From Nanobdellota archaeon (GTDB taxonomy: Archaea; Nanoarchaeota; Nanoarchaeia; Parvarchaeales; Parvarchaeaceae), in contig JAKBRA010000009.1 in the NCBI GenBank assembly GCA_021834945.1, forward strand, positions 1 to 22,623: 22,623 nt of DNA. Reading direction: 5' to 3'. A model generated the notes under the pieces. That model did no database searches. It was not told the DNA's origin and saw nothing but the letters and a program-made list of their open reading frames with translations. A program made the translations under genes and the position numbers. Below, in pieces: positions 22,607-22,623 of this stretch (the first letter of the stretch is position 1; each line of letters opens with the position of its first letter).

Positions 22607-22623
22607 ATGCTAAATACTAAGGG
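22607..22623 (+). CDS. Start of a further operon gene (cut by window end)
   Basis: ATG directly after the TAA of the previous gene, giving MLNTKG before the window ends. The short Lys-Gly start resembles the two class III leaders in this operon, so another pilin-like protein is likely, but only five full codons are visible. Confidence 0.4.

Noticed and set aside
1..22623. CRISPR arrays, rRNA genes, tRNA introns or split tRNAs
   Set aside because: No regularly spaced repeats and no rRNA sequence were seen; all three tRNAs are contiguous and fold without inserts.

Overview
The window is archaeal. It carries uL30, uL15 and SecY in ribosomal-operon order, then an archaeal EMC3/DUF106 protein, aIF2-alpha with Nop10, NreA, tRNA splicing endonuclease, class-1 release factor aRF1, archaeal-type S-adenosylmethionine synthetase, an Lhr-type helicase, a class I CCA-adding enzyme, a C/D box sRNA and tRNA genes without encoded CCA. 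Gene packing is very tight (ATGA and TAAATG junctions, overlapping convergent stops). Many starts lie 23-36 nt downstream of TATA-like boxes, which suggests leaderless transcripts. Together with the AT-rich composition and short proteins this suggests a small-genome DPANN-type archaeon (Micrarchaeota/Parvarchaeota-like). That placement is inference; no rRNA is present to confirm it.

Layout. 1-2749 (+): end of the ribosomal protein operon, secY, and a membrane insertase with an enlarged outer loop. 2746-4797 (-): aIF2-alpha, nop10 and nreA, nested by overlaps and reading away from a shared promoter at 4798-4860. 4861-5512 (+): endA and a 38-residue very basic microprotein. 5509-9404 (-): an unrecognised 190-aa protein, aRF1, S-adenosylmethionine synthetase, tRNA-Ile(GAU), a methyltransferase and tRNA-Ala(UGC). 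9532-12905 (+): a CBS-containing IMP dehydrogenase/GMP reductase family enzyme, an APC permease and a secreted orphan. 12909-12971 (+): a C/D box sRNA. 13090-13913 (+): a TnpB remnant running into a metallo-beta-lactamase fold gene. 13915-16614 (-): Lhr-like helicase. 16690-17959 (+): CCA-adding enzyme followed after one base by tRNA-Asn(GUU). 18030-18737 (+): an orphan cytosolic protein. 18802 to the window end (+): an operon of membrane-anchored, pilin-like secreted proteins, cut by the window edge.

Function. Most of the window is information processing: translation (uL30, uL15, aIF2-alpha, aRF1, tRNAs), RNA maturation (Nop10, EndA, CCA enzyme, C/D sRNA), protein export (SecY, EMC3-like) and repair (NreA, Lhr). 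The accessory part is the pilin-like operon with a palindrome at its promoter, plus the sRNA/TnpB scar region. The points most worth a second look are the NIKD variant in aRF1, the C/D sRNA aimed at the 23S peptidyl-transferase region, the pilin-like operon, the mixed IMPDH/GMPR signatures, and two tRNAs with non-canonical positions.
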